Notes: generated by a model from the letters alone, not told the origin. A stretch of 64,000 nucleotides of DNA from Thiothrix unzii (GCF_017901175.1 NZ_CP072793.1:2790001-2854000); one strand, 5' to 3'; counted from the stretch's first letter, positions 16,801-27,086 are shown. Program-made: numbers and translations.

Positions 16801-19737
16801 AAACAAGAGCCGTTAGCATAAACAGTTACGAATCCCCATGCGGGGTTATGAGTCTGGAATCCATGATCTCTGATCGGGCGCGGCGCGGGTTACGAATCCC
16901 CATGCGGGGTTATGAGCATTACAGCATTATCAATATCGCCACTATCGCCCCCGTTACGAATCCCCATGCGGGGTTATGAGACGAGTATTGCCTAGATTTA
17001 GTGTTTCCATTAGCCTGTTACGAATCCCCATGCGGGGTTATGAGACGACGGCGGCATTGTCGCTTTTATCTCCATTTTCCGTTACGAATCCCCATGCGGG
17101 GTTATGAGCTTGGCGAATGAAGGTTATCGACGCTCTGTTTTTCTGTTACGAATCCCCATGCGGGGTTATGAGTGTAATCTATGACCTGATTGCTGTTTGC
17201 CCGGAAGGGTTACGAATCCCCATGCGGGGTTATGAGAGTTCCGCAAGCCCCGTGAGGCCAGCGGCTTTGCATGTTACGAATCCCCATGCGGGGTTATGAG
17301 AGCAGAAAGCCCGTTAGTGCAGAAAGCATCATCACGGTTACGAATCCCCATGCGGGGTTATGAGAATAATTAACGGCGTGCTGCTTCTCGCAGCCTCCGC
17401 GTTACGAATCCCCATGCGGGGTTATGAGAAAAAGATTGCGGATGAAAAGGCGCAACTGCAAGCGGTTACGAATCCCCATGCGGGGTTATGAGGCGCATTA
17501 TTGTAATATCGCCACATTTTTTCCTGAGTTACGAATCCCCATGCGGGGTTATGAGCTATTATGTTCGCGTTGCTGCTTATGACTATTGGGGAGTTACGAA
17601 TCCCCATGCGGGGTTATGAGTATGCTCACGGTTTGAGTAATTCAGGCCGCGAAACTGGTTACGAATCCCCATGCGGGGTTATGAGACGAACAAAAGATTA
17701 TTAACTCTATTGGGTTTCTGGGTTACGAATCCCCATGCGGGGTTATGAGTGTTTTTAGGCTCACTCCCTGCTGTGCGTCAAGCACTGTTACGAATCCCCA
17801 TGCGGGGTTATGAGATTTTCAAAAGGAGTCCAATCAACAGCCCCCAGCAAGTTACGAATCCCCATGCGGGGTTATGAGACCGGAAACACCATGCCGAACT
17901 AACCATTTACGCATGTTACGAATCCCCATGCGGGGTTATGAGTCCTAAAGTTAACTTTTTAGAGCTTTGTCTTGATGAGTTACGAATCCCCATGCGGGGT
18001 TATGAGACGAACAGGCAAGACACTTTATGTTGTCCATGTCCTGTTACGAATCCCCATGCGGGGTTATGAGACATACTGTCAACATCCCGGCAAATGAGAC
18101 TAACGCGTTACGAATCCCCATGCGGGGTTATGAGTTCGGGTAGGTTGCCTACAATGTATTGATTTGTATCGTTACGAATCCCCATGCGGGGTTATGAGGT
18201 TTTCTGGCTTACTCCTGATTTTGTGGCAAGCGCGGTTACGAATCCCCATGCGGGGTTATGAGTCTTTTGGTAAAGCTTCTTTAAAAGCATTAAAACACGT
18301 TACGAATCCCCATGCGGGGTTATGAGGAATTGGAAGATTCGCGGAAGTTGCGCGGCGATTATGTTACGAATCCCCATGCGGGGTTATGAGTTTTAAATAC
18401 ATTGTTGATTGTGCTGTAATCCATAAGTTACGAATCCCCATGCGGGGTTATGAGATTCTCAATTTGCCAATTCTTTCCCAGCCGATTTAAGTTACGAATC
18501 CCCATGCGGGGTTATGAGTCTTTATTTTGCTCTTTAAGGCTGTGATTTGTCTGAGTTACGAATCCCCATGCGGGGTTATGAGGAAGCCAGCCAACAAGCC
18601 CAAAACCACGAAGCCAAAAGTTACGAATCCCCATGCGGGGTTATGAGTTGTTTAATTGCTGCGGTTCCTCCTTCCAATCCTCGTTACGAATCCCCATGCG
18701 GGGTTATGAGCTTATCCTTGCATGATTGGTGAGGCGGAAGACCCTGGTTACGAATCCCCATGCGGGGTTATGAGGCGTCAGGAACGTTTGTGGTTCCGGC
18801 TGGCGTAACAAGTTACGAATCCCCATGCGGGGTTATGAGACCCGCGTTCGTGGAAACGCTCTCATGGCAATCAATGTTACGAATCCCCATGCGGGGTTAT
18901 GAGTCTTTGCCGTCGATAGTGTCGTATGCCATTGGGTAAGTTACGAATCCCCATGCGGGGTTATGAGGCGTCAGGAACGTTTGTGGTTCCGGCTGGCGTA
19001 ACAAGTTACGAATCCCCATGCGGGGTTATGAGCATCCGCCCGCAGCTTTTCGCGAAAAATCACATCAAGTTACGAATCCCCATGCGGGGTTATGAGAGCA
19101 AATGAACGAAACGTGGGAACACCAATTCCACGCGTTACGAATCCCCATGCGGGGTTATGAGGAGTTTTTCGGCGAGGTCGTGCAAGTCTTCGCTGGCGTT
19201 ACGAATCCCCATGCGGGGTTATGAGTTTTTTCCACATTAAAAACTCTGGGAATTGTTTTCCGTTACGAATCCCCATGCGGGGTTATGAGCACCGCCCACG
19301 CTGGAATAGGGCGCGGTGTTCGTAAGTTACGAATCCCCATGCGGGGTTATGAGTGTTCCCCGCGTTTTGTGGGGATTAATCATCAATCTGTTACGAATCC
19401 CCATGCGGGGTTATGAGCGGTAATTCTCCGCAACGTGGCAAAATAAAAGAATTGTTACGAATCCCCATGCGGGGTTATGAGATTATCAAAAGGAGTCCAA
19501 TCAACAGCCCCCAGCAAGTTACGAATCCCCATGCGGGGTTATGAGAATCCGGCTGGCTGTAGTTATCCTCCTGCTGGTGATGTTACGAATCCCCATGCGG
19601 GGTTATGAGCAGCGTTTCACGGTAGATCCGCTCAACCCATCCAAGTTACGAATCCCCATGCGGGGTTATGAGACTTTGCCAACACTGGCAATATGATTGA
19701 CCTCAGCCGGTTACGAATCCCCATGCGGGGTTATGAG
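13882..19737 (+). CRISPR. Type I-D CRISPR array, leader-proximal part, 92 repeats
   Basis: By hand count there are 92 copies of one 28-nt repeat, starting at 13882, 13946, 14009 and so on to 19710. Spacers are 35-37 nt and the period is 63-65 nt. The repeat begins GTTACG, contains the core AATCCCCATGCGGGGTT with a CCCC/GGGG stem, and ends ATGAG. I saw no variant in this block. Spacer pairs 15893-15928/16021-16056 and 18775-18811/18968-19004 are identical. 17815-17850/19482-19517 differ at one base, and 16212-16248/16405-16440 are diverged relatives. Spacer 92 (19738 onward) is split by an IS21 insertion. Confidence 0.99.
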
Positions 19738-19754
19738 GATTTAGCAGTAGCGCG

Positions 19755-19798
19755 GACGGTTATGCCGCGTCAATTACTTTGTCCGGTCGGCGACAACT
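19755..19798. repeat. IS21 left terminal repeat with target duplication
   Basis: GACGGT (19755-19760) is the target duplication. The terminal repeat starts with TATGCCGCGTCAATTA and continues with TTGTCCGGTCGGCGACAA. It pairs with the inverted copy ending at 22185. Confidence 0.85.
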
Positions 19799-19831
19799 AT
19801 CTTGTCCGGTTAGTTGTCGTGTGAAAGTGGA

Positions 19832-20584
19832 TTAGTTTTGCCTCCTGTTCATGGCAGATTGTCGGCGGTAACTCTCCCCTTGGCATTCCAAAATGGTGGC
19901 ATGGTGGACGAGCCGATCAATGGCGGCGACGGTCATCATGTTGTCCTCAAATATCTGCCCCCATTCGCTGAAGGGATGATTGGAGGTGATGATGAGTGAG
20001 CCAGTTTCATAGCGGTGGGCAATCAGTTCAAACAGCACTTGGGTTTCTTGGTTGCTCTTTTTGACATAGCCGATGTCATCCAGCAGTAACACTTCGTAAC
20101 GGTCAAGGCGCAACAACATCTCTGCCAGCAACAGTTTTTCCTTGGCCTGCTGCAATTGCTGGACGAGAGCGGTGGCACTGAAGAATTTGGCGCGGAAGCC
20201 CTTTTCCAGCAAGCCTGCGGCGATGCCGCACGCCAGATGGGTTTTGCCGATGCCACTGGGGCCGAACAGCAGCAGGTTATGCGCCTGTTTGACCCATTGG
20301 GGTTGCTCGACCAATGCCTTGACTTGGTTGGCCTTGATGCCGTGGACTGCGCTAAAGTCAAAGTGTGACAGGCGTTTGCCTGCGGGTAACTGGGCTTCGT
20401 GCAAGTAACGTTTCAGGCGTTGTTGGTAGCGTTCATTGACTTCTTCCTCACACAATGCGGCAAGGTATTGTTGTGGCAACCATTGCCCGTCCAACGCCTG
20501 TTGCGCGAGTGCTTCCCAACACTTGCCGATGGTGGACAAGCGCAGTTCCTTCAACAAGATGGGCAGTGCTTCCAAGCTAGCCAT
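19832..20584 (-). CDS. istB: IS21 transposition ATPase IstB
   Basis: About 250 aa from MASLEALPILLKEL. The ATG at 20584 overlaps the istA stop by eight bases, the usual coupled arrangement; an upstream in-frame start would lie deeper in istA. AAA+ ATPase that regulates target choice and activates IstA. Walker A is GPSGIGKT (108-115), Walker B is VLLLDDIGY, and a sensor-like Asn-containing segment follows (LIITSNHPFSEW). The frame looks intact. Confidence 0.93.
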   Translation of the reverse strand: MASLEALPILLKELRLSTIGKCWEALAQQALDGQWLPQQYLAALCEEEVNERYQQRLKRYLHEAQLPAGKRLSHFDFSAVHGIKANQVKALVEQPQWVKQAHNLLLFGPSGIGKTHLACGIAAGLLEKGFRAKFFSATALVQQLQQAKEKLLLAEMLLRLDRYEVLLLDDIGYVKKSNQETQVLFELIAHRYETGSLIITSNHPFSEWGQIFEDNMMTVAAIDRLVHHATILECQGESYRRQSAMNRRQN

Positions 20585-22094
20585 GGGCAACCCCTGTAAC
20601 ACCCAAGAGGGCATCGTAAGCTGCCAATGGCACAGTATGCGACTGGATCAGCGGGACACCGCTGGGGGTTTCCGGGGCGAACCGCTCACGGCACTGCGCA
20701 ATGCTGGGCAACGCGGAGCTGTGCAGGTGTTGCATGACAAACTGCCCGATGGCCAACTCTTGACCTGACTGGGCAGCCAAATACAGCAGCTTGACTAGGT
20801 AACGGCTGGCCTCTGTGGGTGGCAAAGTGGCATCCACCTGCGCCCAGATGGCCTTGTAGTCGGCGTTAGGCAATAGGTCATCGCGGATTTGTGAACAGCG
20901 GAACGCTTGAGGCTTACGCACCAACGAATCAATCACATGGCGGTAATTGACGCAACGCCCATTGCCGCCTTTGGGTGCATACAAGCGCGGCAGTGTCAGC
21001 AAATGGACGGTGCTGTGGTACAACTCCAGCCGTTCGTCATAGGCCAGCAACAACAATGGCGTACCCACCCACTGGGAAGGGACGGTGTAAGTGATGCGTT
21101 TGAAGCGGATGGTACTGCTGCTGGAAACCATAACCGGGTGTTCTGCATAGTCATTGGTGCGTTGCCGGGGTAACGGGCGCAAATGCGGCTTCTCCTCCTC
21201 AAAGCGTGTCCGACACGCCTTGTTGATGACCAACACCACCTGATCCACAAACGCTTGGTAATCCGCCAGTGCGTCAAAATCGGCGGAACCCCGCAACAGT
21301 AATGCTTGTGCCACCCGGCGTTTAAAATGCCCGTGGGCAGCTTCCACTGCCCCGTTTTCATGGGCAACGCCCTTGTTGTTGCGGCTGGCCTTGACGTGGT
21401 AATGGCGGCACAACGCCGCGTAACGTCGGGTCAGGGTCTGTTCTTCAACCAAATTGTTGTAGGCCGCACTCAGGCTGTCGGTACGGTGCTCGCGGGGTGT
21501 GCCGCCGCTGCGCCACCATGCATCCTGCAAGCCGGTCGCCAATGCCTCATAGCTCTCGCCACCACAAATGACCTTCACGTGGCACCAGCCGCTGTAGACC
21601 AGCCGGTAATGGTAAAAGCGGTGGGCAAACGCTTCCCCCTTGAGCGTGATCCCGTTGGGCTTGAGTTGGGTAAAGTCAGAAATACCTTGCTGCCCCGGTT
21701 CATGGTGCTGCAAAAACATCACCTCCAGCGGTTTGCCGTGTTGCAGCTTCCACGCCTTGATGCGGCGTTGTAAGGTGCGTTCCACCTTGCTGTCATACTG
21801 GTCGGGGTAACGCTGGCACACGTATTCCCACAAGGTCTTGGGCAACAGTTCAGGGTTGTCTTGCAGTAAGGGAACCAGCTCACTTTCCCAAACACCCGCC
21901 AGTGGGTCAGTACGGGTACGCCAGCTTCGTGGGGCTGGCTGTCCGCCGGGTGGGACATGGCTGGGTTGTTCAAGACGGCGGCCTGTCCGTTCGGAAAGGC
22001 CAGCCTTAACGGCGGCACTCACTTGCGTGAGTCCTGCTTCTCGGAGTTTCATATAGAGCCTGTATTGTTGAGTATTGGTCGGGAATCCAGGCAT
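20577..22094 (-). CDS. istA: IS21 transposase IstA
   Basis: 505-aa DDE transposase. An N-terminal helix-turn-helix (LREAGLTQVSAAVKAGLSERTGRRL) precedes an rve-type core. Likely acidic residues are D140 in GISDFTQL, D206 in EHRTDSLSAAYN and E251 in HENGAVEAAHGHFKRR. The length is normal for the family and no frameshift is visible, so the element may still be active. It is transcribed against the CRISPR array. Confidence 0.94.
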   Translation of the reverse strand: MPGFPTNTQQYRLYMKLREAGLTQVSAAVKAGLSERTGRRLEQPSHVPPGGQPAPRSWRTRTDPLAGVWESELVPLLQDNPELLPKTLWEYVCQRYPDQYDSKVERTLQRRIKAWKLQHGKPLEVMFLQHHEPGQQGISDFTQLKPNGITLKGEAFAHRFYHYRLVYSGWCHVKVICGGESYEALATGLQDAWWRSGGTPREHRTDSLSAAYNNLVEEQTLTRRYAALCRHYHVKASRNNKGVAHENGAVEAAHGHFKRRVAQALLLRGSADFDALADYQAFVDQVVLVINKACRTRFEEEKPHLRPLPRQRTNDYAEHPVMVSSSSTIRFKRITYTVPSQWVGTPLLLLAYDERLELYHSTVHLLTLPRLYAPKGGNGRCVNYRHVIDSLVRKPQAFRCSQIRDDLLPNADYKAIWAQVDATLPPTEASRYLVKLLYLAAQSGQELAIGQFVMQHLHSSALPSIAQCRERFAPETPSGVPLIQSHTVPLAAYDALLGVTGVAHG

Positions 22095-22146
22095 CGGTTT
22101 CTCCTTAGAGAAATACGCCTGAGTCTACCAACTCAACCGGCCACCG

Positions 22147-22191
22147 TAATTGTCGCCGACCGGACAAGATAATTGTCGCGGAATAGACGGT
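22147..22191. repeat. IS21 right terminal repeat with target duplication
   Basis: Read on the minus strand from 22185 it begins TATTCCGCGACAATTA and continues TTGTCCGGTCGGCGACAA, matching the left end with a few changes. GACGGT (22186-22191) is the second copy of the target duplication. Confidence 0.85.
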
Positions 22192-22204
22192 GGTGGTGAT
22201 ACCA

Positions 22205-25200
22205 GTTACGAATCCCCATGCGGGGTTATGAGGTTGCTCTTTGGATAGAAAGATGTCATCAGCTCCAGTTACGAATCCCCATGCGGGGTTATGAGGCAAA
22301 TGAAGCTCATGCGTCACGCCGGATGAAGATGGTTACGAATCCCCATGCGGGGTTATGAGGAGTGCGCCATTGCGCTGAACATCCCACGTGACCGGGTTAC
22401 GAATCCCCATGCGGGGTTATGAGACTTGCTGGAGAAAAGCTGATGAATTACGCCGAGCGGTTACGAATCCCCATGCGGGGTTATGAGGTTTGAAGAAACG
22501 CACCTGTACGCCGAATCTATCCAGGTTACGAATCCCCATGCGGGGTTATGAGGTGTAACTGATAGCGCGTGACTCGGTGTTTTTCGGCGTTACGAATCCC
22601 CATGCGGGGTTATGAGATGTATGCCTGCCCGCAACGGATGCGCGTCACCACTGTTACGAATCCCCATGCGGGGTTATGAGCCACGCTTGACCCCTTGCGC
22701 CTTTTGCACCGTAATGGTTACGAATCCCCATGCGGGGTTATGAGGGGCAAAAGCCGCGTATCCTGATTGCCCCGGAATACGTTACGAATCCCCATGCGGG
22801 GTTATGAGGATAGACCAGAAAAGAACCGCCGACCCGAACATATAGTTACGAATCCCCATGCGGGGTTATGAGACTAATAACCAAGGGGATTGCTACGCGC
22901 CCAACCGAGTTACGAATCCCCATGCGGGGTTATGAGAATGCTCTCCCTCATCTCCGTTTCGCGTCCACATACGTTACGAATCCCCATGCGGGGTTATGAG
23001 CTGAATAGTAGTTAGGGTTTGTTCGTCTTCATCCAGGTTACGAATCCCCATGCGGGGTTATGAGAGTAGGCAGCATCGTGATCGCATCTGTCGAAATGGA
23101 GTTACGAATCCCCATGCGAGGTTATGAGACCCCAGAAATGGTTGCCGATGCCCCATCGTTGACCGGTTACGAATCCCCATGCGGGGTTATGAGACGGGCA
23201 ACAATCAAGACAAATCCTGCAACCCTTCAGTTACGAATCCCCATGCGGGGTTATGAGCTCAAACCGCCCGGCGAGTCGCCACTCTTGCAAGGCGTTACGA
23301 ATCCCCATGCGGGGTTATGAGGGCACAGCAACACCGCATCTTCGGCGTGCCTATCGAGTTACGAATCCCCATGCGGGGTTATGAGCTTATCTGATTGGAA
23401 CCGGAAAGGGCGGGGTAATCATGTTACGAATCCCCATGCGGGGTTATGAGTAGATAAAAACTACCTTGACCCGGAAGCAGTGCAGAGTTACGAATCCCCA
23501 TGCGGGGTTATGAGCATGGCCTGCCACTATCAACATAGACGGATTAACATGTTACGAATCCCCATGCGGGGTTATGAGCTATGGATGGCACATTAACGAC
23601 TCTCGGTGACACCGGGTTACGAATCCCCATGCGGGGTTATGAGGGTGTCGGGACTAATACCCAGATCAAACCCAAAAACGTTACGAATCCCCATGCGGGG
23701 TTATGAGGATGGAGCTTTGCCGCCTTTACGCGGTTTACTGGCCGTTACGAATCCCCATGCGGGGTTATGAGCGTTGCATCAGCAATCGTACAACCGACGA
23801 TGGACTCGTTACGAATCCCCATGCGGGGTTATGAGTCCATATCGGCATCAATCGGGCAGAAAGAAGGGTGGGTTACGAATCCCCATGCGGGGTTATGAGC
23901 AATACGCCCAAGGGCAAGCGCGGAACCGACACCGAGTTACGAATCCCCATGCGGGGTTATGAGAACCACCCCTGTGGGCTGTCCCCTTCACGATGAGGGG
24001 TTACGAATCCCCATGCGGGGTTATGAGTGCAAGAAAGCTATTTAGCAACCGCCATTAACCGCAGTTACGAATCCCCATGCGGGGTTATGAGACGCCGGGC
24101 CACTAAAACCAAACCCGGTGCGGCAACGTTACGAATCCCCATGCGGGGTTATGAGACTTTGTATTGCTTATTGCCTTCCTTGTCCAAAATGGTTACGAAT
24201 CCCCATGCGGGGTTATGAGACCGCAGCATCCGTTATGGGAAGCTACAGCTATATGGTTACGAATCCCCATGCGGGGTTATGAGATCGCAATCTTGGAACT
24301 GATGCGGGACATCACCTTAGTTACGAATCCCCATGCGGGGTTATGAGGTGATTGAGGGTGGCAAAGTCACCGAAGAGAATCTTGTTACGAATCCCCATGC
24401 GGGGTTATGAGAGCGTACCGGGTTAGTGATGGAGCTTTTCGCCATTGGTTACGAATCCCCATGCGGGGTTATGAGATTCGGCACTGGCACGAGTGGGAAA
24501 AAGCACGATGGGTTACGAATCCCCATGCGGGGTTATGAGTGATTCAGCAGAGGAGCATTTTTAATGTTCAAAGTAGTTACGAATCCCCATGCGGGGTTAT
24601 GAGTTGGTGGATTGATCGCGGAAACGCTGCAACTGTGCAGGTTACGAATCCCCATGCGGGGTTATGAGCCGACCAAGCCGCCAACTACTTCCAATTCGCC
24701 TTTTGTTACGAATCCCCATGCGGGGTTATGAGACCAGATCACCCCTACGGATTTTCGGTGACATTTCGGTTACGAATCCCCATGCGGGGTTATGAGAGTG
24801 CAGAAGGAATGTCAGAAATAAGCTAAACGTCAGTTACGAATCCCCATGCGGGGTTATGAGCAACAAGAAAAACTACTGGCAGCGATGGCGGAAGCCGTTA
24901 CGAATCCCCATGCGGGGTTATGAGGCTGCGAGTGCGGGTGCGGCTTGCTCTTGACGTACCGTTACGAATCCCCATGCGGGGTTATGAGCCGCAGCTTTTG
25001 ACCGGCAACGGTGACGACAATGAAGTTACGAATCCCCATGCGGGGTTATGAGAGTTCCGCGCGAATGCCCCATGCGTCCAGCACGTCGGTTACGAATCCC
25101 CATGCGGGGTTATGAGAGTTCTGCCCGGCGTTCAAGCGAGCGGCGATGAGGTGTTACGAATCCCCATGCGGGGTTATGAGATCACCAAGCCCCCGAACCC

Positions 25201-25243
25201 CCAGCGCGAGGCCATGTTACGAATCCCCATGCGGGGTTATGAG
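22205..25243 (+). CRISPR. Type I-D CRISPR array, leader-distal part, 48 repeats
   Basis: Continuation of the array after the IS21 copy: 48 repeats by hand count, from 22205 to the one starting at 25216, with the same 28-nt sequence and 63-65 nt period. One repeat (23101-23128) has a single change in the 3' arm of the stem (GCGAGG instead of GCGGGG). Together with the first part this makes 140 repeats and 139 spacers. The last full repeat is followed at once by non-array coding sequence and not by a worn terminal repeat. Confidence 0.99.
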
Positions 25244-25426
25244 GGTGTTCCTGATGCGTTTTTGCCGCATTCGTTGGCAGTAGTGCAACGGCTACCAAAT
25301 ACGCGGGTGGTGGTATTTTACGACAAGGAACAAGCGCACCGACTGGCGCGGCTGACAGAGCGGTTTCCGTTGGTGACACTGGCATTCCCGATTGCGGAAG
25401 ATGCACTGGAGCAAGCATTACGCTAG
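25244..25426 (+). pseudogene. 3' fragment of an unidentified gene fused to the array
   Basis: Immediately after the repeat ending at 25243 an open frame encodes about 60 residues (GVPDAFLPHSLAVVQRLPN, later VVVFYDKEQAHRLARL), then a stop at 25424-25426. It has normal protein-like composition but no start; the frame runs back into CRISPR repeats. It looks like the tail of a gene cut by the event that joined foreign DNA to the array. I do not recognise the family. Its stop shares the CTAG at 25423-25426 with the stop of the convergent DUF1772 gene. Confidence 0.55.
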
Positions 25427-25947
25427 TTTTGCTGGCGCATCACATAACGCGGTTGCGCCGCTAGTTGTTCACGCAGCACCAACAGCGTTAATGCCCCGAT
25501 GAAACACACCGCTTCAGCGATCGTGCGCACCCAGTTACCCGTCGTCCATGTGTCACGTAATGTTTGCCAATCCGCAGGCGGCGCGGCGGGATTCCACGCC
25601 AAGATGTCTTGATGCAAGGGAATGTTGGTGGCGATGCTCACCCAATACACCCCAACAAAATGCAGCAGCGCGACCAATAGCCAGTACATCGCCATACGGC
25701 GGCGGCTTTGCCATGCCGCCATCCCCGCCGTCAGGAACGGGAACAACATCGCACCGAAAAACAGCAGCGCGAACCCAAGGTTGCTAACCGTTTGGTTGAA
25801 TTGCTGCTGCGTCTGGATGTACGTCGCCGCATCCAGCCGTTGCAACGCGGGCGAAACATCCAGCGCGAAAGCGAGGAAGACACCGCACAATAAACCCGTC
25901 AGTACGACCGCGCCGAGTTGGAAAATAAAGAGCAATTTTGCTTTCAT
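25423..25947 (-). CDS. DUF1772-family (anthrone oxygenase-like) membrane protein
   Basis: About 174 aa from MKAKLLFIFQLGAVV; an ATG 48 bases upstream (25995) is possible but gives a non-hydrophobic leader. Four hydrophobic segments are visible: LLFIFQLGAVVLTGLLCGVF, LGFALLFFGAMLFPFLTAG, MYWLLVALLHFVGVYWV and TIAEAVCFIGALTLLVL. The pattern FLAFALDVSPALQRLDAATYIQTQQQFNQTVSNLGF matches DUF1772. The function of this family is mostly unknown. It lies in the non-CRISPR segment between the main array and its worn end. Confidence 0.75.
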   Translation of the reverse strand: MKAKLLFIFQLGAVVLTGLLCGVFLAFALDVSPALQRLDAATYIQTQQQFNQTVSNLGFALLFFGAMLFPFLTAGMAAWQSRRRMAMYWLLVALLHFVGVYWVSIATNIPLHQDILAWNPAAPPADWQTLRDTWTTGNWVRTIAEAVCFIGALTLLVLREQLAAQPRYVMRQQN

Positions 25948-26045
25948 GGGTACGTCAAGGTAAGAAAGTTGACGCAGTGTACTGTTTTCTTTCATGCGCC
26001 CAAAGGTTAAATTGCTTCCACATTTACACGACAGGAATCACACCG

Positions 26046-26537
26046 ATGGCTTTACCGTACCAAAAACATTGGGCAAACTTGTTGTTTGCCTTGGCTCTTG
26101 CGGGTTGTGCAACAACGGCTACCCAAGCACCCGCACCTCAAACGGCTGTTTCACAGAAAGCAACGGCGCAATACGCTATACCCAAAACCGATTGCGAAGT
26201 GAGAAATTGGTATAACTATCAAGTTATTGCAATCCCCGTCATCAACAAACGCTGGGTACAAGACGGGTTGAGTGCCGAAGAACGCGCCAAACGCGCCTAC
26301 GACATCCGTCACGAAGCACGGGTCAACGCCCGTTTTATGATGCCAAACCAAGCAGAAGTCAAAACCTTGCGTGAGCGGGACAACCAAAAATACGGCAATC
26401 CAGATGGGCCAACTTTTGATTATTTGGTGGCCAAAGAACGCTCCAAAGGTCTCAAAGATAACCAGATTTACGAGGATATTGTTGAGAGTTCGAGCCGCAC
26501 TGACACGGGGTATAATGCGGTATGTCAGAAAAGCTGA
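26046..26537 (+). CDS. Putative lipoprotein
   Basis: 163 aa from MALPYQKHWANLLFALALAGC. A short signal peptide ends in the lipobox LAGC, so the mature protein should begin at Cys and be lipid-anchored in the envelope. The following Ala/Thr/Pro/Gln-rich linker (ATTATQAPAPQTAVSQK) is typical of lipoproteins. The folded part contains Cys residues near both ends (KTDCEVRNWY and the C-terminal VCQKS) that could pair. No known domain. An upstream in-frame start exists, but only this ATG gives a proper signal peptide. Confidence 0.75.
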   Translation: MALPYQKHWANLLFALALAGCATTATQAPAPQTAVSQKATAQYAIPKTDCEVRNWYNYQVIAIPVINKRWVQDGLSAEERAKRAYDIRHEARVNARFMMPNQAEVKTLRERDNQKYGNPDGPTFDYLVAKERSKGLKDNQIYEDIVESSSRTDTGYNAVCQKS

Positions 26538-26627
26538 ACACTGTCTTTCCCATCGGTGATGAGGCGTTCAAAACAACACAAGAACAGCGTGCATGACTGT
26601 CATTCATCCACGTAACAGGTCATACAC

Positions 26628-27086
26628 ATGAAACACTCCGATTTTCAGATTGGCACAGAATTTTTCACCGCATCCGGCAAGTGGCGTTGCACTGATGTTG
26701 GTACTCATGTGATTGTGGCGATTTCGTTAGAACCAAGGGAAATGGTGCGTCAGTGGACTGATGCGAAGGGGGTACAGGTGTAAGAAACCTTCATCAGCGA
26801 TGACCCTCGTGACCTTATCGGGCCGCCGTATAGCGTGGCGGAGTCGGTGTTTGACGAATACGATCTGGATGGGTGTTCTACTTGTGCTGATGATTTTGTT
26901 GACGAAGAAATTGAAGCTGACGTACTGGTGGCTAAAGCCCGTTTTCAAGAAAGGGCTGAACATGGACATGGCAAGACTGAGCCGTGGGCTGGAATTGCTG
27001 CGCAAGGCGATGGGAACAAGCTGAGAATAGGGTATTCATCCAATGGATACGGAAAACTACCGGATAGTGGTGAAGCACGTCATTGA
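26628..27086 (+). pseudogene. Conserved hypothetical gene broken by an in-frame stop
   Basis: The frame starts MKHSDFQIGTEFFTASGKWR and runs 51 codons to a TAA at 26781-26783. The same frame then continues with clearly related protein sequence (ETFISDDPRDLIGPPYS, then VFDEYDLDGCSTC). I recall intact bacterial homologues in which these halves form one short protein. A single nonsense change is the simplest explanation. The frame's end overlaps the start of the xisI-like gene. A late start at GTG 26835 is possible but unlikely. Confidence 0.65.

Larger units (their letters stand above)
19761..22185 (-). mobile_element. IS21-family insertion sequence within spacer 92
   Basis: A 2425-bp element with istA and istB on the minus strand and imperfect terminal inverted repeats of about 38 bp. 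Both ends read TAT-x-CCGCG-x-CAATTA then TTGTCCGGTCGGCGACAA. A second copy of the TTGTCCGG motif lies inside the left end, as is common in IS21 multiple terminal repeats. The flanks carry a 6-bp duplication GACGGT (19755-19760 and 22186-22191). Removing the element and one copy restores a spacer of exactly 36 nt. Confidence 0.93.

Noticed and set aside
19761-22185. The IS21 copy as the vehicle that brought in the CRISPR locus.
   Set aside because: It lies inside a single spacer with its own target duplication, so it arrived after the array existed.
13882-25243. Many open frames in the array encoding repeated peptides such as YESPCGVM, LRIPMRGYE and VTNPHAGL.
   Set aside because: These are the three forward-frame readings of the CRISPR repeat; they have no start signals and simply reflect the absence of stop codons in the repeat.
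25938-26045. Longer start for the lipoprotein gene.
   Set aside because: The added 36 residues would bury the signal peptide and lipobox; the internal ATG gives a normal lipoprotein.
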